22,940 bases of DNA from Planctomycetota bacterium (GTDB lineage: Bacteria; Planctomycetota; Phycisphaerae; UBA1845; CAIVHJ01), in assembly GCA_022573485.1 (NCBI GenBank), contig JACZTW010000014.1, positions 1 to 22,940 on the forward strand, given 5' to 3'. The translations under genes were made by a program, and so were the position numbers. How positions within the stretch are numbered: position 1 is the stretch's first letter; each line of letters begins with the position of its first letter. The notes under the pieces are model-generated. The model made no database searches. It saw nothing but the letters and a program-made list of their open reading frames with translations, and was not told the origin of the DNA. Below, piece after piece: positions 8,555-16,310 of this stretch.

Positions 8555-8590
8555 CTAAAACAGCCACCTCGTACAATTACCAATTTCCAC
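8555..8590 (-). CDS. Possible 11-codon peptide MEIGNCTRWLF
   Basis: A GTG at 8590 begins an ORF encoding MEIGNCTRWLF and ending in TAG at 8557-8555. The AGGAGG core at 8603-8598 lies seven bases before this GTG, an ideal distance. The stop codon falls in the loop of a small hairpin (GCTGT/ACAGC) and is followed by another hairpin and the terminator. The arrangement resembles a leader-peptide cassette, but there is no downstream gene. Another frame from GTG at 8598 is longer, but it starts too close to the ribosome-binding site and reads through the terminator. Confidence 0.35.
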   Translation of the reverse strand: MEIGNCTRWLF

Positions 8591-8790
8591 TGGATCACCT
8601 CCTTCTCAATCGGGCATACCTATCCGGCCAGCTTATCGGCAAAAGCCGATCGGACCCTGGCCCCGTCGCCTACCGTCATCGACGACACGACGCGGTGCAA
8701 GCTTCACTGCCCCGCGGTGAGGAACTCAGTACCAGCCGGCCTCGCCCGTTATTTGAGACCCGCCCAGCACGAGGGACACCTCACACAATT

Positions 8791-8820
8791 ATTTTAGCAA
8801 AGAGCGCCGACTCGCGTCAA
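8791..8820 (-). promoter_or_regulatory. Sigma-70-type promoter of the small RNA
   Basis: On the minus strand, TTGACG (8820-8815) is followed after 18 bases by TAAAAT (8796-8791). Five of six bases match consensus in each box. It places +1 near 8784, at the first base of the RNA's closing helix. Confidence 0.7.
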
Positions 8821-9180
8821 GATCCGAATTATTGCGGGGACATGACCCCAGCGCCCCAAGAAACTGGATACCGCGTATCAGCTTCGCAACCTCGCTTGAA
8901 GCGGCTAAGCAGGCCGCGGAGGGCGATCATATGTTGGAGTTTTCTAATCTTCGATGGCCCGGGTACGCGTATTCTCGCCGCGGGCGTCGTCTTCGCGGAC
9001 GGACGTCCGGGCGGCTACTTCAGCAGAGCCGGGTCGTCGTCCAGCTTCACTGAGTACACGCGGCGCCCCAAGGTACACTCAGATGCTCGGAACCTGCGCC
9101 CGCATGAGATGCGCGGCAGCGTCCGTTTATGTGCTGTGAGAATCGACGTTTTTGGGCTGTGGCAATCCAATCTCGGACTG
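8821..9180. other. Gene-free interval
   Basis: I found no convincing gene on either strand here. A minus-strand frame of 74 codons (9239-9015) ends in a somewhat protein-like segment, but it has no ribosome-binding site and no recognisable domain, and it would be transcribed from within the promoter region of the neighbouring gene. Confidence 0.4.
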
Positions 9181-9196
9181 AGACAACAAGTTGTCT
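9181..9196. promoter_or_regulatory. Palindromic operator candidate
   Basis: AGACAAC and GTTGTCT form a perfect seven-base inverted repeat around AA, ending at the first base of the -35 box of the promoter for the secreted protein. That position suits a repressor or an activator. A related half, GACAAGTTGTCTC, occurs at 6757-6769 in the interval before the NRAMP gene. Confidence 0.45.
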
Positions 9197-9225
9197 TGCA
9201 ATAGTATCGGTCCACTCGATATAAT
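9196..9225 (+). promoter_or_regulatory. Promoter for the secreted EGF/dockerin-like protein
   Basis: TTGCAA (9196-9201) and a perfect TATAAT (9220-9225) are separated by 18 bases. The predicted start near 9232 gives a leader of about 125 bases before the GTG start at 9357. Confidence 0.65.
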
Positions 9226-9356
9226 CTGGAGAGTCGCATAGTGGGCCAAATTAGCTTGGCTGTGATTTGTTTCTTTCAACAGGCCGTGCGACCGATCGGG
9301 TCCATGCGCCGGTTGGTGTCACATCGTTCATCTCTGCTTCGAAGGAGGCCGACCCA

Positions 9357-11531
9357 GTGCCGGAGCTGTCACGGATTATGTTCATTCTGACGCCTGCGAT
9401 GTGCGTTCTGGCCGCGGCGGTGATCGCCCAGCAGTCTGAAGAGGCTCGGTCATCCGTTGTGCCATCAAATGGTTACACGGAGTTTGCTACGCTGCCAGAA
9501 AGCAGCGGGGGCGAATTTGAAGCAGCTTTCTTGCCCTTGGCGGACGATTCGGAGGCCGCCCGTTTCGCGTCCGGCGGCAATCCCGCTTGCGGTCCCGACG
9601 CAGGCCCGTGCAGCGAGGCGAACGGCACGCCTGGCTGCGACGACACGGAGTGCTGCAACGCCGTCTGTGATCTGGATCCTTTCTGCTGCGACGTGGAGTG
9701 GGACGAGTATTGCGCCGGTCCGAACGAATTCGTGCCGGGCGCCTCGTGCAGCGAGGCGTGCATCGAGCCGGGGCAACCGTGCGCCGAACTTCCGCCGGGA
9801 ACGGTTGATATCGCCGTCAGCCGGATCGGGATATCCGGAGCGGGTTTGCACGATTTTAAGGAGTACGGCGTCGACGGCGATATCGCGGCATTTGCAGGCG
9901 CCACCACGTCCTGCAATCTCGGAAACGAACCTGCCGATTGGTATCACAACGGAAACGAGGAAGGCAGCGAGAACCGCCACCCGCTCATCGCCCAGCAACT
10001 CTACCGCTTATCGCCGAACGGCAAACGGTTCGAAATGATCGGAATGAGCTGGCTGAAACATGGTTTCTGCGCACTGAGCGAGTACACCTGTGGCAACTGT
10101 CAAGCGACCAATTGCTCGACGTTGGGCATCGGATGTGCGGATACCTATACGGCAGCGCGTAACGGTGTGACAAACCTCGGTCCGCGCGGTACCATCGATC
10201 CGCTGGGTGCATTGTCCGAGCCCGACGGACCTGGAACGCACACGCATCCGCAACCAACGCCATCGGGGAATGAGACCATTGCCGGCCGGTTGCAGGTACA
10301 CACGAGTGATCTGGACATCCCAGGAGCGGCTTACTTCTTCGAAGTTCAGTACGTCACGCACGACGAACCGATCTCCTTACGCCACAACAATGCCTCCTGG
10401 ATTCCGGTAGCGATGCCGGCCGGGTCCGAATTCACGGGGGACATCCTCAGAATTGACGTGTTACGCATGGAGCAAATCGTGCTTGGGGCATGGCAGGAAA
10501 ACGATCCGGAAGTCGTGGTCACGCCGATCGAGGACGAGCAGGGCGGTCGCTTCCACCTGGCGTATCGAGTGACCGACAATGGCGATGGGACCTGGCACTA
10601 CGAATATGCCCTGCACAATATGAACTCGCAATTGGCCGCCAGAGGGTTCGAAGTGCCGGTGCCGGACAAGGTGGTCGTGTCCGGCATGGGATTCCATGAC
10701 GTCGACTACCACAGCGGAGATGGAGATCTTGCCACGGGCGGTGGCGGCAATTACGACGGCACGGATTGGCCTGCTACGGACGGCGCCGGCACGCTGTCCT
10801 GGGACATGCAGGTCGTCGGTCACTATGACAACTCAAATGCGCTGCGCTGGGGCACGACCTACAACTTCCGCTTCGACGCCAACACACCACCCGAATCGGT
10901 GGTGGCTACCATCAAGCACTACAGGCCGACGCAGGGGCCGGACACCATCCCCGCCACAACGCTGGGACCTTCGCCCGATGTTTCCGGATGCACCAATGGA
11001 TGTTCCGGCCACGGCATTTGCGAGTCGGGCTCGTGCATTTGTGATGCGGGCTGGGACGGCTCGGATTGTTCGATTCCGATCTGCGAGATGCCCTGCCAGA
11101 ACGGTGGAACCTGCACGGCCCCGAATACTTGTCAGTGCGCTTCAGGCTGGGAGGGCGGTGATTGTTCGATTCCCATCTGTACGGATCCCTGCCAGAACGG
11201 CACGTGCACGTCGCCGGACACGTGTCTCTGTCTTCCGGGATGGGGTGGACCGGTTTGCGAGGATGCGGTTTGCGATCCGCCCTGCGTCCATGGTACCTGC
11301 GTAACGCCCGACGCGTGTGAATGCAACTTCGGTTGGGAAGGCCCGGACTGCAGCACGCCGACTTGCCCAGCGGACTTCCACGGCGACGGAATCGTCGGTG
11401 CGTTCGAATTGGCCTCTCTGCTCGGGGCGTGGGGCTCCTGTGTCGGCTGCCCGCAAGACCTGGACGGCGACGGCACCGTCGGCGCGCTCGACCTGGCGCT
11501 TCTGTTGGGTGCATGGGGTCCATGTTCCTAG
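9357..11531 (+). CDS. Secreted Cys-rich protein with EGF-like and dockerin-like repeats
   Basis: Exported protein of 724 residues and unknown function. The GTG at 9357 is chosen because AAGGAGG (9342-9348) precedes it by eight bases and a signal peptide follows at once (hydrophobic core about 8-24, ending AVIAQQ). A Cys-dense block near residues 75-140 (DTECCNAVCDLDPFCCDVEWDE) matches a motif I know from planctomycete secreted proteins. The middle, about 140-540, contains two related-looking segments beginning VDIAVSRIGISGAG and DKVVVSGMGFHD, suggesting an internal beta-rich duplication. Residues about 544-670 hold four EGF-like units (C..PCQNGGTC...C.C..GW.G.DC). The C-terminus has two dockerin-like calcium-loop repeats with GVxxF/LDLALLLGAWG. 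Planctomycete dockerin-like tails probably act in surface attachment or sorting rather than in a cellulosome. The gene has its own promoter. Confidence 0.85.
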   Translation: MPELSRIMFILTPAMCVLAAAVIAQQSEEARSSVVPSNGYTEFATLPESSGGEFEAAFLPLADDSEAARFASGGNPACGPDAGPCSEANGTPGCDDTECCNAVCDLDPFCCDVEWDEYCAGPNEFVPGASCSEACIEPGQPCAELPPGTVDIAVSRIGISGAGLHDFKEYGVDGDIAAFAGATTSCNLGNEPADWYHNGNEEGSENRHPLIAQQLYRLSPNGKRFEMIGMSWLKHGFCALSEYTCGNCQATNCSTLGIGCADTYTAARNGVTNLGPRGTIDPLGALSEPDGPGTHTHPQPTPSGNETIAGRLQVHTSDLDIPGAAYFFEVQYVTHDEPISLRHNNASWIPVAMPAGSEFTGDILRIDVLRMEQIVLGAWQENDPEVVVTPIEDEQGGRFHLAYRVTDNGDGTWHYEYALHNMNSQLAARGFEVPVPDKVVVSGMGFHDVDYHSGDGDLATGGGGNYDGTDWPATDGAGTLSWDMQVVGHYDNSNALRWGTTYNFRFDANTPPESVVATIKHYRPTQGPDTIPATTLGPSPDVSGCTNGCSGHGICESGSCICDAGWDGSDCSIPICEMPCQNGGTCTAPNTCQCASGWEGGDCSIPICTDPCQNGTCTSPDTCLCLPGWGGPVCEDAVCDPPCVHGTCVTPDACECNFGWEGPDCSTPTCPADFHGDGIVGAFELASLLGAWGSCVGCPQDLDGDGTVGALDLALLLGAWGPCS

Positions 11532-11611
11532 GCGCGCGGATCCGTTGCAATCTCTCAGGGTCGGTTCGGGAGGAGGACGGCTGGCGTAGATGCAAGGCGC
11601 ATGGGTCGGCA

Positions 11612-12940
11612 TCAATAGGCGCGCTTGAGACGAGAGCCGGGATAGTAGTAGCTCAGAATCTCCGACGCTTTCTTGCCGAGGCGGGCTTGGCCTTCGGTAC
11701 CCCACTGACACAGGCCGACGGCATGTCCAAAACCTCGGCCCTCGCGAAACTCAAACGAGGATCCGAGGTCCACGATTTTGCAATGGTTGCTGAGGATACG
11801 ATGTCCGCCCATGGCGAGGCGAAACGAATAGGAATCTACTGTGATCGACGGCCCGCTGTCACTGCGGAGCCTCAGGCTCAGCGGGCGGCCGTCCGCGGTG
11901 CTCCGAACCACTTCGATGGTTCGTATTGTGCCCAGTCCTGCGTGTTGTGGGAATCGTTGGACGAATAACTGTGTGAGTTCGTCTTTGCTGAGACGAACCG
12001 GCTCCCAACGATAGACACGACCGCCGATGTTGCAATACGAACACTTCACCCCGCCGGCAAGAGGCGGAATTGACGGGCTCTTGAAGCAATTGGCTGCGTT
12101 TTGTGTCATGCCGCCACATGCGGAACTGTAATACGTGGAGAAGATTCGCTCGCCCAGCGGCGAGGCCCAAGTACAGACAATGCCGCGTGTATTCCGCACC
12201 GCGCGCAGTGCCTTCTCGCTGTAACCCTGATCGCCGATGCCTCGATACACTTGTGATGCTTCGGTGGCCCGCACGTCATAGTCGCGCTTTTCCCCGAACG
12301 TGCGCATCTCATAGAGTGCATAGGTGCGCGCCGCGACTGCCTGAGCCCGGTAGGCCTCGATATGCCATTCGGCATACAGCTCCGCCTGGAGTACGCTGGG
12401 CAAGTATTCTTCCAGCTTGATCACGTTGATCAAATCAATACCGCCGGAGTTGGCTGCCGCGCTCGGTTTGGAAGGGCGGCATGAGATCCGTGCGAATCCT
12501 CCGTACAGGCGGCTGAAGGCAGCGCGCTTCGGCTGATTGAAGTACAATCGCAGCGTGCCGGGTGTTCGAGGGACGATCTCAATCGGTCCAGGGGGGCAGG
12601 CCAGTTGGCCGATTTGCAGTCGCTGCGGCTGGCCTTCAACCGTGGTCACGCGAATCTTACGCAAGTTCGGTCCCTGGGCGAGAATCCTGCCCTTCTGCCG
12701 CACCTTGTAGGGTCCGGCGACCGCCAGCGCCAACTCCGCCGCGCGCTCGATCAGCATGACACGAATGAACGGCTCTTTGCTGTTCTGTCGCTGGTTGCGG
12801 GCGGAGGAGCGCAGACTCGAATCACTCCGAGAGGAGGACGGGGACTTCTGTGTGGCGGATCGACTGCAACCTGCGCCCGGTGAGACGAGGAGCACGAAGG
12901 TGAGAATGGAACCCATTGAGGCCGCGCGCAGTCTGCTCAT
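11612..12940 (-). CDS. SpoIID/LytB-domain protein, probable peptidoglycan lytic transglycosylase
   Basis: Exported protein of 442 residues with a SpoIID domain. The ATG at 12940 is preferred over the in-frame ATG at 12988 because AAGG precedes it at seven bases and a signal peptide begins there (hydrophobic 9-20, PGAGC at 21-25). C25 could be a lipidation site, although the -3 residue is not the usual Leu. A low-complexity Ser-rich linker follows to about 55. The family core is VIKLEEYLPSVLQAELYAEW...EAYRAQAVAARTYA (173-208), with E187 at the catalytic Glu position of SpoIID, and the C-terminal GFGHAVGLCQWGTEGQA and ILSYYYPGS (403-435). C275, C285, C300 and C303 may bind zinc or form disulfides. 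In non-sporulating bacteria such proteins trim denuded glycan during growth or division. It stands about 90 bases downstream of the alpha-CTD gene on the same strand. Confidence 0.85.
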   Translation of the reverse strand: MSRLRAASMGSILTFVLLVSPGAGCSRSATQKSPSSSRSDSSLRSSARNQRQNSKEPFIRVMLIERAAELALAVAGPYKVRQKGRILAQGPNLRKIRVTTVEGQPQRLQIGQLACPPGPIEIVPRTPGTLRLYFNQPKRAAFSRLYGGFARISCRPSKPSAAANSGGIDLINVIKLEEYLPSVLQAELYAEWHIEAYRAQAVAARTYALYEMRTFGEKRDYDVRATEASQVYRGIGDQGYSEKALRAVRNTRGIVCTWASPLGERIFSTYYSSACGGMTQNAANCFKSPSIPPLAGGVKCSYCNIGGRVYRWEPVRLSKDELTQLFVQRFPQHAGLGTIRTIEVVRSTADGRPLSLRLRSDSGPSITVDSYSFRLAMGGHRILSNHCKIVDLGSSFEFREGRGFGHAVGLCQWGTEGQARLGKKASEILSYYYPGSRLKRAY

Positions 12941-13028
12941 ACGGCAACCTTGGGAGAGCCCGCTGAGGTCGGAGTCCGAATTCTCCATTCGGCGACACCA
13001 GCGCTCAATCGATTCGTCGACTCTCCAA

Positions 13029-14018
13029 TCATTGTGACTGTACGGTGTCCAACTTCCGCAGCGCCAAGCCGTGTTCTTCGAGCCTGAGCTTGATTTCCTG
13101 CAGGGACGTTTCGCCGAAGTTCTTGGAACTCAGCAACTCAGACTCCGTTCTACTGACGAGCTCACCCAGAGTGAGAATGCCGAGGCGTTGCAGGCACTTG
13201 CGTGCGCGCACGGAAAGCTCCAATTCGCTTACCGGCCGATTCGTCACAGCCTGATCGCCGGCCGTGGACGGCTCGGTTGTTTCGTTGATCGCCCGCCCGG
13301 ACCGCTCCTCCAGCAGTTGCCCCAGTCGCAGCCTCTTTTGCCGCAGCATGGCCTTGATCTCATTGAGAGAAGTTTCGCCGAAATTCTTGTAGGACAACAG
13401 TTCGGGCTCGGTAGTGTTGAGCAGGTCGCCGAGTGTATGGATATCCATCTTCTTCAGACAGTTGCGGCTCCGTACGCTGAGTTCAAAATCGGAAATGGGG
13501 ATATCGAGGACGGCATCGTGTTCCTCACGCGTGCGCTCCAGATCCTCGTCATAGTACATATCCTGCGAGCTAAGCACATCCTTTAGGAACAATATCGCCC
13601 GCTTGTGATTGGGATACGACTTCAGGACCTGCCGGAGACACGTCTCCGCATCCTCGTAGTCTCCGCGATCTTCGTAGATCACGGCCAGATTGATCATCGC
13701 GTTAACGCGCATCGGCGGCCTGCTCACGCACTGCTGATACAACTCGACGGCACGTTCGTCATCGCCGTGCAGGTCGCACACGTAGGCGAGGCTGAAGAGG
13801 GCGTCCGGATCATTTGGATCGAGTTCGATGGCTTTTTCCAGGGACTCGGTTCCCGACTGCAGTTGGCCCTGCCGGGTCTCAACCCGCCCCTTCAGCAGCC
13901 ACCATCTCGGACTGCTCTGATTGCCCGAGGCGACCGCACTCAATTGTTTCTCAGCCGCATCCAAGTCGCCATGGTCGATCAGGCGGGTAATCTCAGTCAT
14001 CGTTTCATCGGTCGTCAT
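13029..14018 (-). CDS. TPR protein with two RNA polymerase alpha-CTD-like domains
   Basis: Protein of 329 residues with no signal peptide, so cytoplasmic. GAGG lies eight bases before the ATG at 14018. Residues about 1-150 form tetratricopeptide repeats (for example ALFSLAYVCDLHGDDERAVELYQQC and AMINLAVIYEDRGDYEDAETCLRQVLKSYP). Residues 175-236 and 263-323 are two copies of the alpha-subunit C-terminal helix-hairpin-helix domain (ELSVRSRNCLKKMDIHTLGD; ELSVRARKCLQRLGILTLGE), each with an NFGETSL-EIK segment. By alignment with E. coli alpha, the first copy keeps the DNA-contact equivalents of R265, N268, C269, G296, S299 and E302 but has Thr for K298. The second has Lys for N268. I infer a transcription factor or polymerase-associated scaffold that mimics the alpha-CTD; no direct evidence of function exists here. 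Confidence 0.88.
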   Translation of the reverse strand: MTTDETMTEITRLIDHGDLDAAEKQLSAVASGNQSSPRWWLLKGRVETRQGQLQSGTESLEKAIELDPNDPDALFSLAYVCDLHGDDERAVELYQQCVSRPPMRVNAMINLAVIYEDRGDYEDAETCLRQVLKSYPNHKRAILFLKDVLSSQDMYYDEDLERTREEHDAVLDIPISDFELSVRSRNCLKKMDIHTLGDLLNTTEPELLSYKNFGETSLNEIKAMLRQKRLRLGQLLEERSGRAINETTEPSTAGDQAVTNRPVSELELSVRARKCLQRLGILTLGELVSRTESELLSSKNFGETSLQEIKLRLEEHGLALRKLDTVQSQ

Positions 14019-14221
14019 GGTGTATCCTCAATGGCACGTCGTGATAATCAGTTCCTTCAAGCTTCACGTGTCGGTTTGCACAGGAGTCGATTTCCATCCG
14101 GTGAATCGAGACAGGTTAGGATAGCCGGAGCCGAAATTCAAGGTCTTGTCTCTTGGCAGTCGCGGGAGACCGGTCTGGGCTCTAGAATCAGGTTTCGTCC
14201 TCCGTGTTGTGGGAGATCCGC
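14019..14221. other. Divergent intergenic region
   Basis: About 200 bases separate the TPR/alpha-CTD gene and the lipid kinase gene, which point away from each other, so promoters for both must lie here. I could not find a -35/-10 pair convincing enough to mark in either direction. Confidence 0.4.
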
Positions 14222-15112
14222 GTGGCATGTGAGTATCATTTCATTGTGAATCCGGCGTCGGGCCGTGGCAGAGCGGCAGCGGCCCTCAAGGAGGTCCTGG
14301 AACGCCTCTCGGCGGCGGGGCATGAGGGATGCATTCACGCCACGACGGGAGCTGGAGACGCAACGGCCATCGCCCGAGGGCTGCCCGCCGCCGCCGCCGC
14401 TGTGGTTGCCGTCGGCGGCGACGGCACGGTTCGAGAGGTCGCGGAGGGCCTGCTGGGCCGGTCTATTCCGTTGGCGATCCTGCCAGCCGGAACCGAGAAC
14501 CTGGTAGCGAAGCAGTTCCAGATAGACGCATCGCCGGTTCGGCTCGTAGGTGCGTTGATGAACCCTGACATCCGCGAGATCGATGTTGGGCTTGTCGGGC
14601 AGCGGGCCTTTCTTGTTGTCGTGGGGGTCGGCTTCGACGCGGAAGTCGTGCGGCGCTTGTCGCAACGGCGTCGAGGGCATATCACACATTTGGACTACTT
14701 TCTCCCAGTATGGCGGTCTTTCTGGTCGCATCGCTTCCCGCGCTTGAGGGTTGTGGTAGACCGAGAAACCGTGTTCGACGAGAAAGGCCTCGTCTTCGTT
14801 GGGAACATGGCACGCTATGGACTCGGACTGCGTATCTTGAAGGATGCCGTAGCGGACGACGGCCTGCTCGATATCTGCATATTCCGCTGCCGCAGCCGCT
14901 CGAAGTTGCTGTCGCATGCGTTCCGAACGGCCTGCGGGCGACACTTGACGTCCGGCGATGTGCTGTACCTGCGTGCTCGGGAGATTCACGTGTCCAGCGA
15001 CGCACCCGTGCCGTTCGAGGTCGACGGGGATGACGGGGGCGATCTGCCGGCCGATATTCGCCTCTCTTCGCAGAAGCTCCAGATTCTCGTGCCTCCAGCC
15101 GTGCTTTCCTGA
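14222..15112 (+). CDS. Diacylglycerol kinase-like lipid kinase (DagK/YegS family)
   Basis: Predicted cytoplasmic or membrane-associated kinase of 296 residues that phosphorylates diacylglycerol or a related lipid with ATP. The GTG at 14222 follows a GGAG box at six bases; an upstream GTG at 14204 would add six residues. The N-terminus FIVNPASGRGRA, the nucleotide-binding GGDGT (65-69) and PAGTENLVAK (88-97) are the family hallmarks. The second domain includes VGVGFDAEVV, GLGLRILKDAVADDGLLDI and a C-terminal PFEVDGD, as in DagK/YegS proteins. GTEN replaces the more frequent GTGN. It stands alone between a divergent gene and the HEAT-repeat gene, with no partner that identifies the lipid. Confidence 0.87.
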   Translation: MACEYHFIVNPASGRGRAAAALKEVLERLSAAGHEGCIHATTGAGDATAIARGLPAAAAAVVAVGGDGTVREVAEGLLGRSIPLAILPAGTENLVAKQFQIDASPVRLVGALMNPDIREIDVGLVGQRAFLVVVGVGFDAEVVRRLSQRRRGHITHLDYFLPVWRSFWSHRFPRLRVVVDRETVFDEKGLVFVGNMARYGLGLRILKDAVADDGLLDICIFRCRSRSKLLSHAFRTACGRHLTSGDVLYLRAREIHVSSDAPVPFEVDGDDGGDLPADIRLSSQKLQILVPPAVLS

Positions 15113-15269
15113 CATCCCACGAGGATGGCTGAAACAACCACTGCCGTCGGCCGAGTTCGTCGGATATGATGTTCAGATCAGACGCATGGGCCGGGGACCG
15201 TTGAAATGTGTTCGGGAGCAGGCTAAAGTCTCCCGTGAATGTCGCTTCAATAAGGGATATGATCCAGCC

Positions 15270-16310
15270 ATGACCGACCCAGCGCCGCCAGATTCCTCCG
15301 CCGCCGAACCCGAGTTCCTGCTTGGGCGGCTCTTCGTTGTGCCTCTCATTATCCTTGCGGTCATTCTGGCGTGCGCCATGATTGTGGTGTTGTCTTTCGG
15401 CGCCATCGCCAGCGATAGGGAAAAGCCGCTCACTCAGATCCTGTCGTTGCTGGAAGCGGGGACCGGCGAGAAAACGGCCGGCTTGATCCTGGTGCCGCAG
15501 GACAAAGAAATGTGGCAGGCCGCCCAGGAGCTGGCTTTGCGGCTGGAACGCATGGAGAGTGAAGTTACTCCGGAGGAGCTTCCCAAGATTCAGGCACGGC
15601 TGGTCAGACTGCTCGAGCGGGACTTGAGCGTTGCGGGTTCTTCTGAGCGGATTGGCAGACAGCGGACCTATTTTGTTATGCGGGCCGCCGCTCGCGCAGG
15701 CGCGAGCGCTGTGGTGCCGTTGCTCATCGAGGCTTTGGACAACCCGGATGCCGGGATCCGCCGCGAAGCCCTCGGTTCTTTGGCATTGATGGGTGATTGC
15801 GAAGCGGCGAGGGCTCAGGTCGTCCGCGTTGCCCGAAGCCTGGGCGATTCCGAGCCGGTTGTTCGCATGGTGGCCTGTGCGGCGCTCAGTAATCTGGCGG
15901 ATCCTGCCGATGCCGAAGTAATAGATGCCCTGGCCGACGCCCATTTGGCCGATGAGGATCAAGATGTTCGCTGGAACGCGGCCATGACTCTGGCCCGCCT
16001 CGGCAGTCCGAAGGCGCTGCCAACGATCGCGGACATGTTGCAGAGGAGCTATTGGCAGAATCAAAGGGTTCAATTCCAATCTTCAGATGGTAGAATGGTG
16101 GATCGGTCCTTGGCGCCCGGGCGCGTCAACGAGTATTTGATCACCGCGATCGAGGCTGCCGAGACCCTCGATGATAGAGTCATTTGGGGTCGTATTGAGG
16201 ACCTCACCAAGGACCGGGTGTTGAGGGTGGTCGGCCGGGCCAGACGGGCCATCGCCGATCGGGCAGGTTCGGGCCACGATTCCCCCGACGCAGATGCGGA
16301 GCAAGAGTGA
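15270..16310 (+). CDS. Membrane-anchored HEAT-repeat protein
   Basis: Protein of 346 residues with one N-terminal transmembrane segment (about 20-46) and a large soluble domain. The ATG at 15270 gives MTDPAPPDSSAAEPEF; the frame is open far upstream, but that part overlaps the lipid kinase gene and is not protein-like. Residues about 145-265 contain HEAT/PBS-lyase-type helical repeats (VVPLLIEALDNPDAGIRREALGSLALMGD; EPVVRMVACAALSNL; DVRWNAAMTLARLG). Such repeats make binding surfaces. The stop overlaps the start of the Rieske gene (TGATG), so the two are co-translated, which suggests a role in assembly, regulation or cofactor handling of the quinol-oxidising complex encoded next. The side of the membrane on which the repeats lie is not certain. 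Confidence 0.75.
   Translation: MTDPAPPDSSAAEPEFLLGRLFVVPLIILAVILACAMIVVLSFGAIASDREKPLTQILSLLEAGTGEKTAGLILVPQDKEMWQAAQELALRLERMESEVTPEELPKIQARLVRLLERDLSVAGSSERIGRQRTYFVMRAAARAGASAVVPLLIEALDNPDAGIRREALGSLALMGDCEAARAQVVRVARSLGDSEPVVRMVACAALSNLADPADAEVIDALADAHLADEDQDVRWNAAMTLARLGSPKALPTIADMLQRSYWQNQRVQFQSSDGRMVDRSLAPGRVNEYLITAIEAAETLDDRVIWGRIEDLTKDRVLRVVGRARRAIADRAGSGHDSPDADAEQE

Larger units (their letters stand above)
8470..8784 (-). ncRNA. Candidate structured small RNA with own promoter and terminator
   Basis: Minus-strand transcript of about 315 bases predicted from a promoter at 8791-8820 and an intrinsic terminator at 8470-8507. With a normal -10 to +1 distance, transcription starts at 8784, exactly the first base of a closing helix GTGAGG (8784-8779) pairing with CCTCAC (8722-8717). 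CCTCG and CGAGG are nested inside. A second hairpin pairs GGCCAG/CTGGCC outside and ATCGGC/GCCGAT around a four-base loop (8626-8662). Then come AAGGAGGTGATCCAG (8604-8590), complementary over 15 bases to the 16S rRNA 3' end, an 11-codon ORF, hairpin GCTGT/ACAGC around the ORF stop, hairpin GGTTGC/GCAGCC (8542-8524), and the terminator. It does not resemble RNase P RNA, tmRNA, SRP RNA or 6S RNA to my eye. No gene follows on this strand before the convergent NRAMP gene, so it is not simply a leader. Confidence 0.6.

Noticed and set aside
8218..8598. Minus-strand ORF of 126 codons starting at GTG 8598
   Set aside because: Its start lies too close to the ribosome-binding site, it reads through the intrinsic terminator, and it overlaps the 3' end of the NRAMP gene antisense.
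8590..8604. 16S rRNA 3' end fragment on the plus strand (CTGGATCACCTCCTT)
   Set aside because: The preceding bases lack the conserved helix 45 sequence of 16S rRNA, and the minus strand has a promoter and terminator that explain it as an extended ribosome-binding sequence.
9015..9239. Minus-strand ORF of 74 codons before the secreted protein gene
   Set aside because: No ribosome-binding site, no domain, and it overlaps the promoter and operator of the neighbouring gene; only its last residues look protein-like.
14682..16079. Minus-strand ORF of 465 codons opposite the HEAT-repeat gene
   Set aside because: Low-complexity, Arg/His/Gln-rich shadow; the plus strand has clear HEAT repeats and a TGATG coupling to the next gene.
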